In this document: one piece after another, positions 26,016-32,895 of the stretch
Layout of the letters: each line of letters starts with the position of its first letter
Position numbering within the stretch: position 1 is the stretch's first letter
DNA from: Oscillospiraceae bacterium
GTDB lineage: Bacteria > Bacillota > Clostridia > Oscillospirales > Oscillospiraceae
Assembly: GCA_017540645.1 (NCBI GenBank)
Contig: JAFYAQ010000031.1
Location: 1 to 35,740 of the forward strand
Reading direction: 5' to 3'
Length of the DNA: 35,740 nucleotides
Program-made: the position numbers and the translations under genes
The notes under the pieces: model-generated
The model's input: the letters and a program-made list of their open reading frames with translations, nothing else
Databases searched by the model: none
What the model was told of the DNA's origin: nothing

Positions 26016-26063
26016 AAAAAAAGCCGCAGACAGTCTCTGAAACTGTTCTGCGGCCGTTTTTTT
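26016..26063. terminator. Bidirectional terminator between the PLP kinase and the Rrf2 gene
   Basis: GCCGCAGA-CAGT pairs with ACTGTTCTGCGGC (one bulged base) around CTCTGAA. An A run lies on the left and TTTTTTT on the right. It serves both converging genes; the stop of the leftward Rrf2 gene (26064-26062) lies inside its right flank. Confidence 0.9.
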
Positions 26064-26463
26064 ATTTTTTCATCAAATCGCAGAGATGCCTGCTGAAAAA
26101 GAAATCGTGAGTCAGTCTGTCATATTCCGCCCACAAGGGCAGCGTTTCGCACTCGGCAGCTCTCGGACAGGGGGCGGCCCCGTCCTCCAGACAGGAGACC
26201 GTGGAAAACGGCCCCTCCATCAGCTCCAATATCTCACCGACAGAGATCTCCTCCGGCGGCCGGAGAAGCTTGTAGCCGCCGCCCTTGCCGCTGGCGCCCG
26301 CCAGCAAGCCGCCCGCTACCAGATCCTTTACGATGATTTCCAGATATTTTTTGGAAAGCTCCTGACGGGCGGCGATATCTTTTAAGGGAATATAGCCCTC
26401 CCCGGCGTTTTCCGCAAGGTCCAGCATGACGCGGAGCGCATAGCGGCCTTTTGTCGAGATCAT
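26062..26463 (-). CDS. iscR: IscR-like Rrf2-family transcriptional regulator
   Basis: A 133-residue Rrf2 regulator. The winged helix-turn-helix covers about residues 1-65 (STKGRYALRVMLDLAE, then KDIAARQELSKKYLE), followed by the SGKGGGYKL wing. Three cysteines, C91, C99 and C105 (C-x7-C-x5-C), lie where IscR binds its [2Fe-2S] cluster, so Fe-S status is the likely signal. The ATG at 26463 has GGAAGGAGGGG upstream. Its promoter carries a palindrome that recurs at iscS and at the second Rrf2 gene, implying autoregulation. It is divergent from iscSU. The iscR name is by analogy; a CymR-like (cysteine) role cannot be excluded. Confidence 0.88.
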   Translation of the reverse strand: MISTKGRYALRVMLDLAENAGEGYIPLKDIAARQELSKKYLEIIVKDLVAGGLLAGASGKGGGYKLLRPPEEISVGEILELMEGPFSTVSCLEDGAAPCPRAAECETLPLWAEYDRLTHDFFFSRHLCDLMKK

Positions 26464-26489
26464 TCCGAACCCCTCCTTCCTGCCTTTGC

Positions 26490-26522
26490 ACCTATTATAT
26501 AGTAGGTGAATGGGTAAATCAA
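26490..26522 (-). promoter_or_regulatory. Rrf2 gene promoter with overlapping operator
   Basis: The minus strand has TTGATT (26522-26517), a 17-nt spacer and a perfect TATAAT (26499-26494). The -10 box and part of the spacer are covered by the near-perfect palindrome ACCTATTATATAGTAGGT (26490-26507, 16 of 18 symmetric). A bound repressor would hide the -10 element, so this is a good autoregulation site. Confidence 0.85.
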
Positions 26523-26539
26523 GGGCTTTTTTCAAAAAC

Positions 26540-26573
26540 ACCTATTGACATAGTAGGCGAATGGGTATAAAAT
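26540..26573 (+). promoter_or_regulatory. iscSU promoter with overlapping Rrf2 operator
   Basis: TTGACA (26545-26550), a 17-nt spacer and TAAAAT (26568-26573) read toward iscS. ACCTATTGACATAGTAGGC (26540-26558) is a second copy of the Rrf2-gene palindrome with one extra central base, and it covers the -35. Both copies are followed by the same GAATGGGTA. The two divergent promoters are therefore likely to share one regulator. Confidence 0.85.
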
Positions 26574-26606
26574 GAGCCCAGCTGAGATCGAAGGGAGTAT
26601 GAGAGC

Positions 26607-27791
26607 ATGATCTATGCGGACAACGCAGCAACGACAAAAATGAGTGAAGCTGCCATCCAGACAATGACAGCCCTTTTCCAAGAGGCCTGGGGAAACCCGT
26701 CCAGCCTGTATGGGCACGGACAAGAGGCAAAGGAAGTCCTTGAAAAAGCCCGGGAGGAGATCGCCGCGGTGATCGGCGCGCAGTCTCAGGAGATCCTCTT
26801 CACCTCCGGCGGCAGCGAGGCAGATAACCAGGCGATCCGCTCGGCGGCCGCATTGGGCGCCAAAAAGGGGAAGCGCCACATCGTCTCCACCGCCTTTGAG
26901 CACCATGCCGTGCTCCATACGCTGAAAAAGTTGGAGGAAGAGGGCTTTGAGGTCACGCTTCTCCCTGTCCACGAAAACGGCATCGTCCGTCCCGAGGAGG
27001 TCGCCGCCGCCATCCGGGAGGACACCTGCCTTGTGACGGTCATGTTCGCCAATAACGAGATCGGCACCATTCAGCCGATCCGGGAGATCGGGGCGATCTG
27101 CCGGGAGAAGGGGGTCCTCTTCCACACGGACGCGGTGCAGGCGGTGGGACACCTTCCCATCGACGTGAACGCGGACAACATCGACATGCTCTCCGCCTCC
27201 GCCCACAAGTTCCACGGGCCCAAGGGCGTGGGTTTCCTGTATGTCAGGAAGGGAATACGGCTGACGAATCTCATCGAAGGCGGAGCCCAGGAGCGGGGAA
27301 AGCGGGCCGGAACGGAAAACGTTCCCGGGAATGCCGCCATGGCCACGGCCCTGCGGGAGACCGCCTCCCAGATGCCGGAGACCACGGCGCGCCTGACCGT
27401 CATCCGGGACCGCATAATCCGCGGTTTGTCGGAGATCCCCCATGCGGCCCTCAACGGCGACGCCGAGCGCCGGCTCCCCAGCAATATAAACTTCTGCTTT
27501 GAGGGGATCGAGGGCGAGTCTCTTCTCCTGCTGCTGGACGACAAGGGGATCTGCGCATCCTCCGGCAGCGCCTGCACCTCCGGCTCCCTGGACCCCAGCC
27601 ATGTGCTGCTGGCCATCGGACGGGTGCACGACGTAGCCCACGGCTCCCTGCGCCTGAGCATCGGCGAGGATATCACGGAGGAGGAAGCCGACTATATTGT
27701 CCGGTCGGTAAAAGACGTTGTTGCCTATCTGCGGAGTTTCTCCCCCATCTGGAGAGACCTGACGGAAGGCAAAAAGCAATTCATTCTTTGA
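26607..27791 (+). CDS. iscS: Cysteine desulfurase (IscS/NifS)
   Basis: A 394-residue PLP enzyme that takes sulfur from cysteine as a persulfide for Fe-S cluster assembly. The PLP lysine is K201 in [12 protein letters not shown], and the catalytic cysteine is C323 in [11 protein letters not shown]-terminal YADNAATT and TSGGSEADN are typical of this family. The ATG is preceded by GAAGGGAGT. iscU follows after 13 nt. Sulfur could also flow to tRNA thiolation, since no hscA/fdx genes accompany it, as is normal in Firmicutes. Confidence 0.96.
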   Translation: MIYADNAATTKMSEAAIQTMTALFQEAWGNPSSLYGHGQEAKEVLEKAREEIAAVIGAQSQEILFTSGGSEADNQAIRSAAALGAKKGKRHIVSTAFEHHAVLHTLKKLEEEGFEVTLLPVHENGIVRPEEVAAAIREDTCLVTVMFANNEIGTIQPIREIGAICREKGVLFHTDAVQAVGHLPIDVNADNIDMLSASAHKFHGPKGVGFLYVRKGIRLTNLIEGGAQERGKRAGTENVPGNAAMATALRETASQMPETTARLTVIRDRIIRGLSEIPHAALNGDAERRLPSNINFCFEGIEGESLLLLLDDKGICASSGSACTSGSLDPSHVLLAIGRVHDVAHGSLRLSIGEDITEEEADYIVRSVKDVVAYLRSFSPIWRDLTEGKKQFIL

Positions 27792-27804
27792 GGGAGGCAT
27801 AAGC

Positions 27805-28188
27805 ATGGCGCTCTACAGTGAGAAAGTGATGGATCATTTCCGCAACCCCCGGAACGTGGGCGTGATCGAGGACGCCAACGGCATCGGCGAGGTCGGCAAC
27901 GCCAAGTGCGGCGATATCATGAAGATGTACCTGAAAATTGAGGACGACGTGGTACAGGATGTGAAATTCGAGACCTTCGGCTGCGGCAGCGCGATCGCGT
28001 CCAGCTCCATGGCTACGGAGCTGATCAAGGGCAAGCCGGTCAGCGAGGTCATGAAGCTGACCAACAAGGCCGTGGCGGAGGCCCTGGACGGGCTGCCGGC
28101 CTACAAGATGCACTGCAGCGTTCTGGCGGAAGAGGCCATCCACTCCGCTCTGGAGGATTACCAGAAGAGAACGGGAAAGAGCATTTAA
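27805..28188 (+). CDS. iscU: IscU/NifU-type Fe-S cluster scaffold
   Basis: A 127-residue scaffold on which [2Fe-2S] clusters are built with sulfur from IscS. The three ligand cysteines are C35 (NAKCGD, with D37), C60 (FGCGSAIA) and C104 (MHCSVLAEEA). It is a single-domain IscU-like NifU N-terminal protein without the C-terminal domain of full NifU. The ribosome site GAGGGAGG is strong. A terminator follows directly. Confidence 0.96.
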   Translation: MALYSEKVMDHFRNPRNVGVIEDANGIGEVGNAKCGDIMKMYLKIEDDVVQDVKFETFGCGSAIASSSMATELIKGKPVSEVMKLTNKAVAEALDGLPAYKMHCSVLAEEAIHSALEDYQKRTGKSI

Positions 28189-28196
28189 AATGTTCA

Positions 28197-28229
28197 GGCG
28201 GAGGGGTCCATTCCCCTCCGCCCGTTTTT
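28197..28229 (+). terminator. Rho-independent terminator of iscSU
   Basis: GGCGGAGGGG (28197-28206) and CCCCTCCGCC (28213-28222) form a perfect 10-bp stem with a 6-nt loop, followed by CGTTTTT. The end of the leftward second Rrf2 gene abuts it, so the hairpin may also slow transcription from the right, though the A/T run on that side is weaker. Confidence 0.92.
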
Positions 28230-28660
28230 CAGATCACATAATCGAATCCGTCCGTATCTTTCCGCATCAGATCCCGGACGGTAAAGTTCCTGAGATAGTC
28301 GGTCACGACTTTGTTCAAGCCCTCCCACAGCGTCAGCGTCCGGCAGGACATGGCCCGCGAGCAGGGCTTGGCTCTCTCTTCCAGACAGGCCACCGGCGCA
28401 AGGGTGCCCTCCATAAGCTTCAATACGTCCAGCACGGAGACGTCCTCCGGGGCCCGCGCCAGCCGGTAGCCGCCGCCCTTGCCGCGGAGACCCTCCAGCA
28501 CCTCGGCGCGGACAAGCTCTTTCACGATGCTCTCCAGATACTTCTCCGAGATCTCCTGCCGGGCGGCCACTTCCTTCAAGGTCACAAAGCCGTCCCGCTG
28601 ATTTTCCGCCAGGTCGATCAGGACCCGCAGCGCGTAGCGCCCCCGTGTGGAAACCATCAT
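28229..28660 (-). CDS. Second IscR-like Rrf2-family regulator
   Basis: A 143-residue Rrf2 protein, paralogous to the one at 26062-26463. It has the same start (VSTRGRYALRVLIDLAEN), recognition helix region (KEVAARQEISEKYLE), GKGGGYRL wing and C-x7-C-x5-C triplet (C92, C100, C106). It lies convergent to iscSU, so the operon is bracketed by two related regulators. The ribosome site is GAGGG 8 nt before the first of two adjacent ATG codons. One paralogue may sense Fe-S clusters and the other cysteine (CymR-like); the sequence alone cannot say which. Confidence 0.87.
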   Translation of the reverse strand: MMVSTRGRYALRVLIDLAENQRDGFVTLKEVAARQEISEKYLESIVKELVRAEVLEGLRGKGGGYRLARAPEDVSVLDVLKLMEGTLAPVACLEERAKPCSRAMSCRTLTLWEGLNKVVTDYLRNFTVRDLMRKDTDGFDYVI

Positions 28661-28694
28661 GGCAATTTCCCTCGCTTTATTCCTGCATTTATAT

Positions 28695-28727
28695 ACCTAT
28701 TATATCGCAGGTTTAATAGGAATACAA
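28695..28727 (-). promoter_or_regulatory. Promoter and operator of the second Rrf2 gene
   Basis: The minus strand has TTGTAT (28727-28722), a 17-nt spacer and TATAAT (28704-28699). ACCTATTATATCGCAGGT (28695-28712) is a third copy of the palindrome seen at the first Rrf2 gene and iscS, again lying over the -10 box. Confidence 0.8.
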
Positions 28728-28752
28728 GGGAAACAGATGAATCGAATGCGCT

Positions 28753-29190
28753 TTACCGCGATCCGCCGTTGCAGTTTATGATCTGGCCGTTGATATAAGA
28801 CGCTTCCTCGCCTGCCAAAAACAGAACAAGAGCGGCGATATCTTCCGGCTTGCCCAGCCGCCGCATGGGGTTGGCGTTTCGGGCCGCTGTTAAGACCGAT
28901 TCCGGAACGGTTTGGATGATATCTGTTTCCGTAAATCCGGGATTGATCGCGTTAACGGTTATATTTTTGCATTCGGACTCCAGCGCCAGCGTGCGGGTAA
29001 AGCCGAGAATCCCCGCTTTTGCCGCGGAATAATTCGCCTGTCCCACATTTCCGTAGGCGGACCCGGAGGCTATGTTGATGATGCGCCCCCCGTTTTGCTG
29101 CCGCATGGCCGGGATGACCTGGGAACAGCAGAGAAAAACGCTGTCCAGATCTACGGACAGGACGTCCTTCCACTGCTTGTACACATCGCT
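28753..29190 (-). pseudogene. 5'-truncated short-chain dehydrogenase/reductase (FabG-like)
   Basis: The last 145 or so residues of a classical SDR are present: VLSVDLDSVFLCC, GRIINIASGS with the catalytic serine, YSAAK with the catalytic Tyr/Lys pair, VNAINPGFTETDI and the end YINGQIINCNGGSR. The Rossmann start with its TGxxxGIG nucleotide loop and the NNAG motif, about 100 residues, is missing. The frame stays open to 29349, but that stretch is antisense to another gene remnant. There is no plausible ribosome site or start at the break. The gene cannot bind cofactor normally and is best called a remnant. Confidence 0.75.
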
Positions 29191-29434
29191 GGCGCAGAAG
29201 CCCCTTCTCCGCAAGGCTATCGTCAATCTGCCGCCCTTCGCTTTTAAGGCGGTGACAGGCTCATCCGGCGGGGGAGAGGTGGCCATGGTCCGATACGACG
29301 CGGATGGAAACCTGCTGGAATATCTTCTGTGCGAGGGCTCCGGGTTCACCGTGACCGGCGGGGTCGAGACAGGGGAGCGGCTCTATCTGGAATCGATCAC
29401 CTCCGCCGACAGAATCTATTTTCTGGAACGGTGA
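29191..29434 (+). pseudogene. 5'-truncated strictosidine-synthase/SMP-30-like protein
   Basis: The plus strand from about 29191 to the TGA at 29432-29434 encodes about 80 residues that look like the C-terminus of a strictosidine-synthase-like six-bladed propeller: KPLLRKAIVNLPPF, EVAMVRYDADGNLLEYL, FTVTGGVETGERLYLESI and DRIYFLER. In intact members this segment ends a protein of about 300-350 residues; everything before it is absent. It abuts the broken end of the SDR remnant head to head. Such lactonase-like proteins often accompany SDRs in sugar-acid loci, as expected beside the genes at 31676 onward. Confidence 0.55.
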
Positions 29435-29507
29435 TCCGGCTTTAACCAAAGGCTGAGGAAAAGAAATACGGAACGGGAGAAAGCTGCCTCGGCGCTCCAT
29501 TCACTCC

Positions 29508-29532
29508 CCGCGGGTTCAAGTCCCATCGCTGC
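29508..29532 (+). other. tRNA T-arm-like fragment
   Basis: The segment CGCGGGTTCAAGTCCCATCG contains the exact B-box/T-arm pattern GGTTCAAGTCC with a GGG/CCC stem. It is followed by GCTGCA where an acceptor strand would end. No matching 5' acceptor, D arm or anticodon arm lies upstream, and there is no CCA. It may be a tRNA 3'-end scar left by an integrated element, or chance. Confidence 0.35.
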
Positions 29533-29539
29533 AAAACAA

Positions 29540-29571
29540 AACGGTCATCCCGTCAGGGGTGACCGTTTTTT
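29540..29571. terminator. Strong bidirectional terminator
   Basis: AACGGTCATCCC and GGGGTGACCGTT form a 12-bp stem with one G-U pair and loop GTCA, followed by TTTT on the plus strand. On the minus strand the stem is followed by TTTTGTTTTG. It can end transcription of the leftward regulator gene and anything coming from the left. Beside it, TGTTGTTTC (29581-29589) and GAAACAACA (29606-29614) form a second inverted repeat of unknown role; I see nothing else in the gap to 29678. Confidence 0.85.
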
Positions 29572-29678
29572 GGGATAGCTTGTTGTTTCTTTGCTGTAAG
29601 GCGTGGAAACAACAGGCTTTTTCTGTTTTTGGGCGGCTGGCCACGCCGTGTCCAGCCGCACCGCCCGGCTTTGGCACC

Positions 29679-31463
29679 TTATTTCTCCCGCAGATACCGC
29701 CAGAGGGTGGTCCGGCTGATCCCCAGCCGCTTGGCGGCCTCCGTCTGATTGCCGCCGCATTCCTCCACCACCCGCCGGACAACGTCCCGGCTGATCTCGT
29801 AAAGGGAACGGTTCAGATCCAGCGGAACCGCAAAATTCTCCACGGCCTGAGTAAAGGAACTCATGTGACGTTCCCGGTTCAGCGCCGCGCGCACCATCTC
29901 CGCGGTGATGGTGGGGCCGCTGCAGGAGGCGGCAAGATCACTCATGACCCGGCGGAACTGGGTGTAGTTATAGGGCCACTGGTAACGCCGCAGAAGTTCC
30001 ATGGCCTCCTCCTCCAGACCGCGGATCTGGTTGGGGGAGTCGGCATTGAGATGGCTGAGGAGAATGTTCACCAGCGTGGGGATCTCTTTGACACACCGAC
30101 GCAGGGGCTTGATGCCGAAGGTAAGACAGTTCAGCTCGTTGGCAAACATCGCGCCCGTGGGGGACATGCTCTCGTCCGGACGGCACACGCAGGAGAAGAA
30201 CACCCGGTTCCGGCGGCACACCTCCATCTCCTTGATGGTGGCGATCAACTGCCGCCCCCGCTCCTCGGAGAGGACATCGATGTTATAGAAGAACATCACG
30301 TATCCGGAACCGGCAAGAGGGGAACTGTGATGCTCCAGCAGATACTCCCAGGACCGGTCGGTCAGCTGGCTCACGTCCACGCACACCAGGGAATTTCCTT
30401 TCCATGGTCCCTGGATAAAAATCGTATAGGCGATGGCATCCTTTCCGGTGCCGTCTTCCCCGGCGATGAGAACGGGAGCGCGGCTGGCGTTGATCTGGCC
30501 GATCTCCTGCCGGTAGTCCCAGACCACACCCGCAAAGCTGGATACGCTGTTGAGATAGGCCTGTTCCGCCTCCGAGCGGGTAAAATAGCGGATCCCGGAC
30601 TGGGCCAGGGGAATGGGGGATTTCCGGGAAGTGAAGAAGAAGCCCACAAAGCGGCGCTCATACTGTACGAAGGGCAAAATGCGGATGTTGTAAACCATCC
30701 CGCCGATGGCTTTGGTGATCCGCCGCTCCTCCCCGGAGACGGATTCCGGAATCTCCGTACGCAGGACATCCAGCAGCTCCGGCGGGATGTTTTGGATCGT
30801 GGACAGATACACCGTTCCGTTTTCCTCCAAGAGGATCGTATCGCTGGCCTGATGGTTGATGAGCTCCCGGAAAAACTGGCTTTCTCTCCGCTGCCGATCC
30901 TGGATGGTGCACAGAGCGACGGCGCGCTGGAAAGATTGGCGGATGCTCTCCGGACCGGAGGTGATCAGCACGGAGCTGAATCCCAAATGCTGCGCCAATG
31001 TGTTGGTGCTGGCATCACAGAGGATGATGTCGTAGCGCTTCTCCTGTACGCTGCGAAGGACCGGCTCTGCTTCCGCCGGGGAGCTGAGCAGATAGATGTC
31101 AATATCGTACCCCATGAGCTCGCAGAGCTTCCGCGCATTGTCGCCGATGTCGGCATAAGAGACCAGGGCAGCTTTCTCCGTCAGTGCGTTGGAGAGCTTC
31201 AAGGCGAAAAGAATGTCGTACATGGAGATTTCGATATCCAGTACCGGCAGGGGAAGGGATTCCCGGAGGATCCGGGCTGTGGCGCCGCGGGAGATGATGA
31301 CGTCGTAGTTGCCGTGGAAGTTCTGCCGGGCAATGGACAGCCCCTGCTCCAGATCCCCGACAAAAGGCGTCAGTTCGATCTGGGGATACTCCTTCCCAAC
31401 CGTCTCCATCAGCTGCTTCATGCCCTCGTAGGGGGCGATACCCAAAATACGGATCGGATTCAT
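29679..31463 (-). CDS. PrpR_N/Fis-type regulator lacking the GAFTGA loop
   Basis: A 594-residue regulator. Residues 1-190 form a PrpR N-terminal sensor (propionate-catabolism activator type: DVIISRGATA, PVLDIEIS, YDIILCDA). Residues about 200-310 look PAS-like. An AAA+ remnant at about 311-480 has Walker A GEDGTGKD (335-342), and a Fis-type helix-turn-helix lies at the end (NQTEAAKRLGISRTTLWRYL). The sigma-54 contact loop GAFTGA is absent, and the Walker B region reads GYVMFFYNID without the DE pair, so it should not activate sigma-54. The ATG at 31463 follows GGGAGG by 5 nt. It is divergent from the acid-sugar operon and is probably its regulator; the ligand is unknown. Confidence 0.85.
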   Translation of the reverse strand: MNPIRILGIAPYEGMKQLMETVGKEYPQIELTPFVGDLEQGLSIARQNFHGNYDVIISRGATARILRESLPLPVLDIEISMYDILFALKLSNALTEKAALVSYADIGDNARKLCELMGYDIDIYLLSSPAEAEPVLRSVQEKRYDIILCDASTNTLAQHLGFSSVLITSGPESIRQSFQRAVALCTIQDRQRRESQFFRELINHQASDTILLEENGTVYLSTIQNIPPELLDVLRTEIPESVSGEERRITKAIGGMVYNIRILPFVQYERRFVGFFFTSRKSPIPLAQSGIRYFTRSEAEQAYLNSVSSFAGVVWDYRQEIGQINASRAPVLIAGEDGTGKDAIAYTIFIQGPWKGNSLVCVDVSQLTDRSWEYLLEHHSSPLAGSGYVMFFYNIDVLSEERGRQLIATIKEMEVCRRNRVFFSCVCRPDESMSPTGAMFANELNCLTFGIKPLRRCVKEIPTLVNILLSHLNADSPNQIRGLEEEAMELLRRYQWPYNYTQFRRVMSDLAASCSGPTITAEMVRAALNRERHMSSFTQAVENFAVPLDLNRSLYEISRDVVRRVVEECGGNQTEAAKRLGISRTTLWRYLREK

Positions 31464-31471
31464 GTCAGCCT

Positions 31472-31566
31472 CCCAAAAGTGTTTCATTATTAAACATCAT
31501 ATTAGCATTTGTACAAATTCTCGTCAAGCTTTTTCTTGGCAGTTTCATATATGAACACTTTTGGGG
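31472..31566. repeat. Inverted repeat pair in the regulator/kinase intergenic region
   Basis: CCCAAAAGTGTTTCAT (31472-31487) and ATGAACACTTTTGGGG (31551-31566) are reverse complements except for one inserted T. The left copy lies between the regulator's predicted transcription start and its ribosome site. The right copy lies just upstream of the kinase operon -35. This suits one protein repressing its own gene and activating the operon. Confidence 0.75.
31499..31527 (-). promoter_or_regulatory. Promoter of the PrpR_N-type regulator
   Basis: The minus strand has TTGACG (31527-31522), a 17-nt spacer and TAATAT (31504-31499). The start would be near 31492, just before the left arm of the inverted repeat. 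Confidence 0.75.
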
Positions 31567-31575
31567 GTCAAATCA

Positions 31576-31605
31576 TTGGAAAACAAGATCCCGAGTTTCT
31601 AAAAT
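31576..31605 (+). promoter_or_regulatory. Probable promoter of the acid-sugar operon
   Basis: TTGGAA (31576-31581), an 18-nt spacer and TAAAAT (31600-31605) lie 10 bp after the right arm of the inverted repeat. The imperfect -35 and wide spacer fit a promoter that needs an activator. No sigma-54 element (GG-N10-GC) is convincing. Confidence 0.6.
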
Positions 31606-31675
31606 AATCATAGAAGAGTGAAAAGGAATGTCTTCTCACAGGCGAAAAGCCGTTGGGGAACGATGGGGAGAGCCT

Positions 31676-32878
31676 ATGACAAAGCTGCTGATCATTGCGG
31701 ACGACTTTACCGGGTCACTGGATACCGGGGTGCATTTTGCCGCCCGGGGCGTGTCCACCCGGGTCTTTTCGGAGAGCAGCTGCGACGTTTCCTCCGCGGT
31801 AGGGAATGTGCAGGTCATCGTGGTCAACAGCGATTCCCGCCACATGTCCCCCCGGGACGCCTATGACACGGTCCATCGTCTGGCGGCCATGGCGAAAGAG
31901 CAGGGCATCCCGTTCCTTTATAAAAAAACAGACTCTGCCCTGCGGGGCAATATCGGCAGCGAGCTGGCCGCGGCCATGGACGCTTACGGGGCAGATCGGC
32001 TCGTATTTGTTCCGGCTTTCCCCCGGATGGGGCGGATCACCCGGAACGGGGTCCAGTATATCGACGGAGTTCCCGTGGCGGAAAGCGTTTTCGGGAAAGA
32101 CCCCTTCGAACCGGTATGCCGCTCCTCGGTGGAGGAGATCCTCCGTATGACGACGGACAAGACGGTGCGGCTCCACCGGACGGGGGAACCTGCCGCCGAG
32201 GGAGAGGGCGTCCATCTGTACGACTGCGAAGACGATCGGGATCTGGAGCGCATCGCAAGCGCTCTGGAGGAAAAAACGCTCTCCGTGTCCGCGGGCTGCG
32301 CGGCCTTTGCCTCCGCGCTGGCAGAACGGCTGGGGCTGGGGGCGGAGCCGGAGAGCGGCGGAGAACTTCAAATAAAGGGACCGCTGCTGGTACTTTGCGG
32401 CAGCCGGAACCCGGTGACGCTCCGGCAGATGGAAACGGCGGAAAAGGCGGGCTTCCCCCATATCCGGCTGACCCGGGAACAGAAGACCGACTGGAACGCG
32501 GCCAAAGAGGAAAACCTCCGCCAGGCAGGGGAGTGGATCCGTCTGGCGGAAGAGAAAAAGCTCTGTATAGTGGACGTCAACGACCCGTCCCCCATGGAGC
32601 TTGGACGGGAGCGGGTGGCGGCTCAGCTGGGGCTGGCGGGAAAGGCGCTGCTGGACAAAGGGACGCGCTTCACCCTGTTGTGCACCGGCGGCGACACGCT
32701 GCTGGGCGTGATGCGCTCCGCCGGCGTCACGGAGATCACCCCGGTGGGGGAACTGTTCCCCGGCGTGGTGCTCACGGAAATGCTTTACAAAGGAAACACG
32801 TACTCCGTCATCTCAAAATCCGGCGGTTTCGGAGAGCCGGATCTGTTTTGCAGGATGATCGGCGGGGCTCGAAAGTGA
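31676..32878 (+). CDS. Four-carbon acid-sugar kinase (DUF1537/DtnK-OtnK family)
   Basis: A 400-residue kinase of the DUF1537 family, which phosphorylates the terminal hydroxyl of threonate or erythronate. The N-terminal substrate-binding domain begins LLIIADDFTGSLDTG and contains YKKTDSALRGN; the C-terminal nucleotide-binding domain holds LLCTGGDTLLGV and VISKSGGFGEPD. I chose the ATG at 31676 with GGGGAG upstream, because family members begin at this strand; an in-frame extension to 31628 lacks a ribosome site. It is first in the operon. With the PdxA-type gene at the end of the window it matches the D-threonate pathway, but the exact four-carbon acid is not certain. Confidence 0.92.
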   Translation: MTKLLIIADDFTGSLDTGVHFAARGVSTRVFSESSCDVSSAVGNVQVIVVNSDSRHMSPRDAYDTVHRLAAMAKEQGIPFLYKKTDSALRGNIGSELAAAMDAYGADRLVFVPAFPRMGRITRNGVQYIDGVPVAESVFGKDPFEPVCRSSVEEILRMTTDKTVRLHRTGEPAAEGEGVHLYDCEDDRDLERIASALEEKTLSVSAGCAAFASALAERLGLGAEPESGGELQIKGPLLVLCGSRNPVTLRQMETAEKAGFPHIRLTREQKTDWNAAKEENLRQAGEWIRLAEEKKLCIVDVNDPSPMELGRERVAAQLGLAGKALLDKGTRFTLLCTGGDTLLGVMRSAGVTEITPVGELFPGVVLTEMLYKGNTYSVISKSGGFGEPDLFCRMIGGARK

Positions 32879-32895
32879 AAGAGAGGAAGATCAGC

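Noticed and set aside
29160..29200. Resemblance of the SDR segment SDVYKQ to the translation of a Nextera transposon end (DVYKRQ), hinting at adapter contamination at the junction.
   Set aside because: The bases (GATGTGTACAAGCAG) differ from the adapter by a substitution and missing bases, and the peptide continues naturally into the SDR. An assembly chimera stays possible but is not shown.
31488..31675. Sigma-54 promoter (GG-N10-GC) for the acid-sugar operon, expected from a PrpR-like regulator.
   Set aside because: TTGGCA near 31535 lacks the GC at the right distance, while a sigma-70-like pair is present and the regulator lacks GAFTGA.
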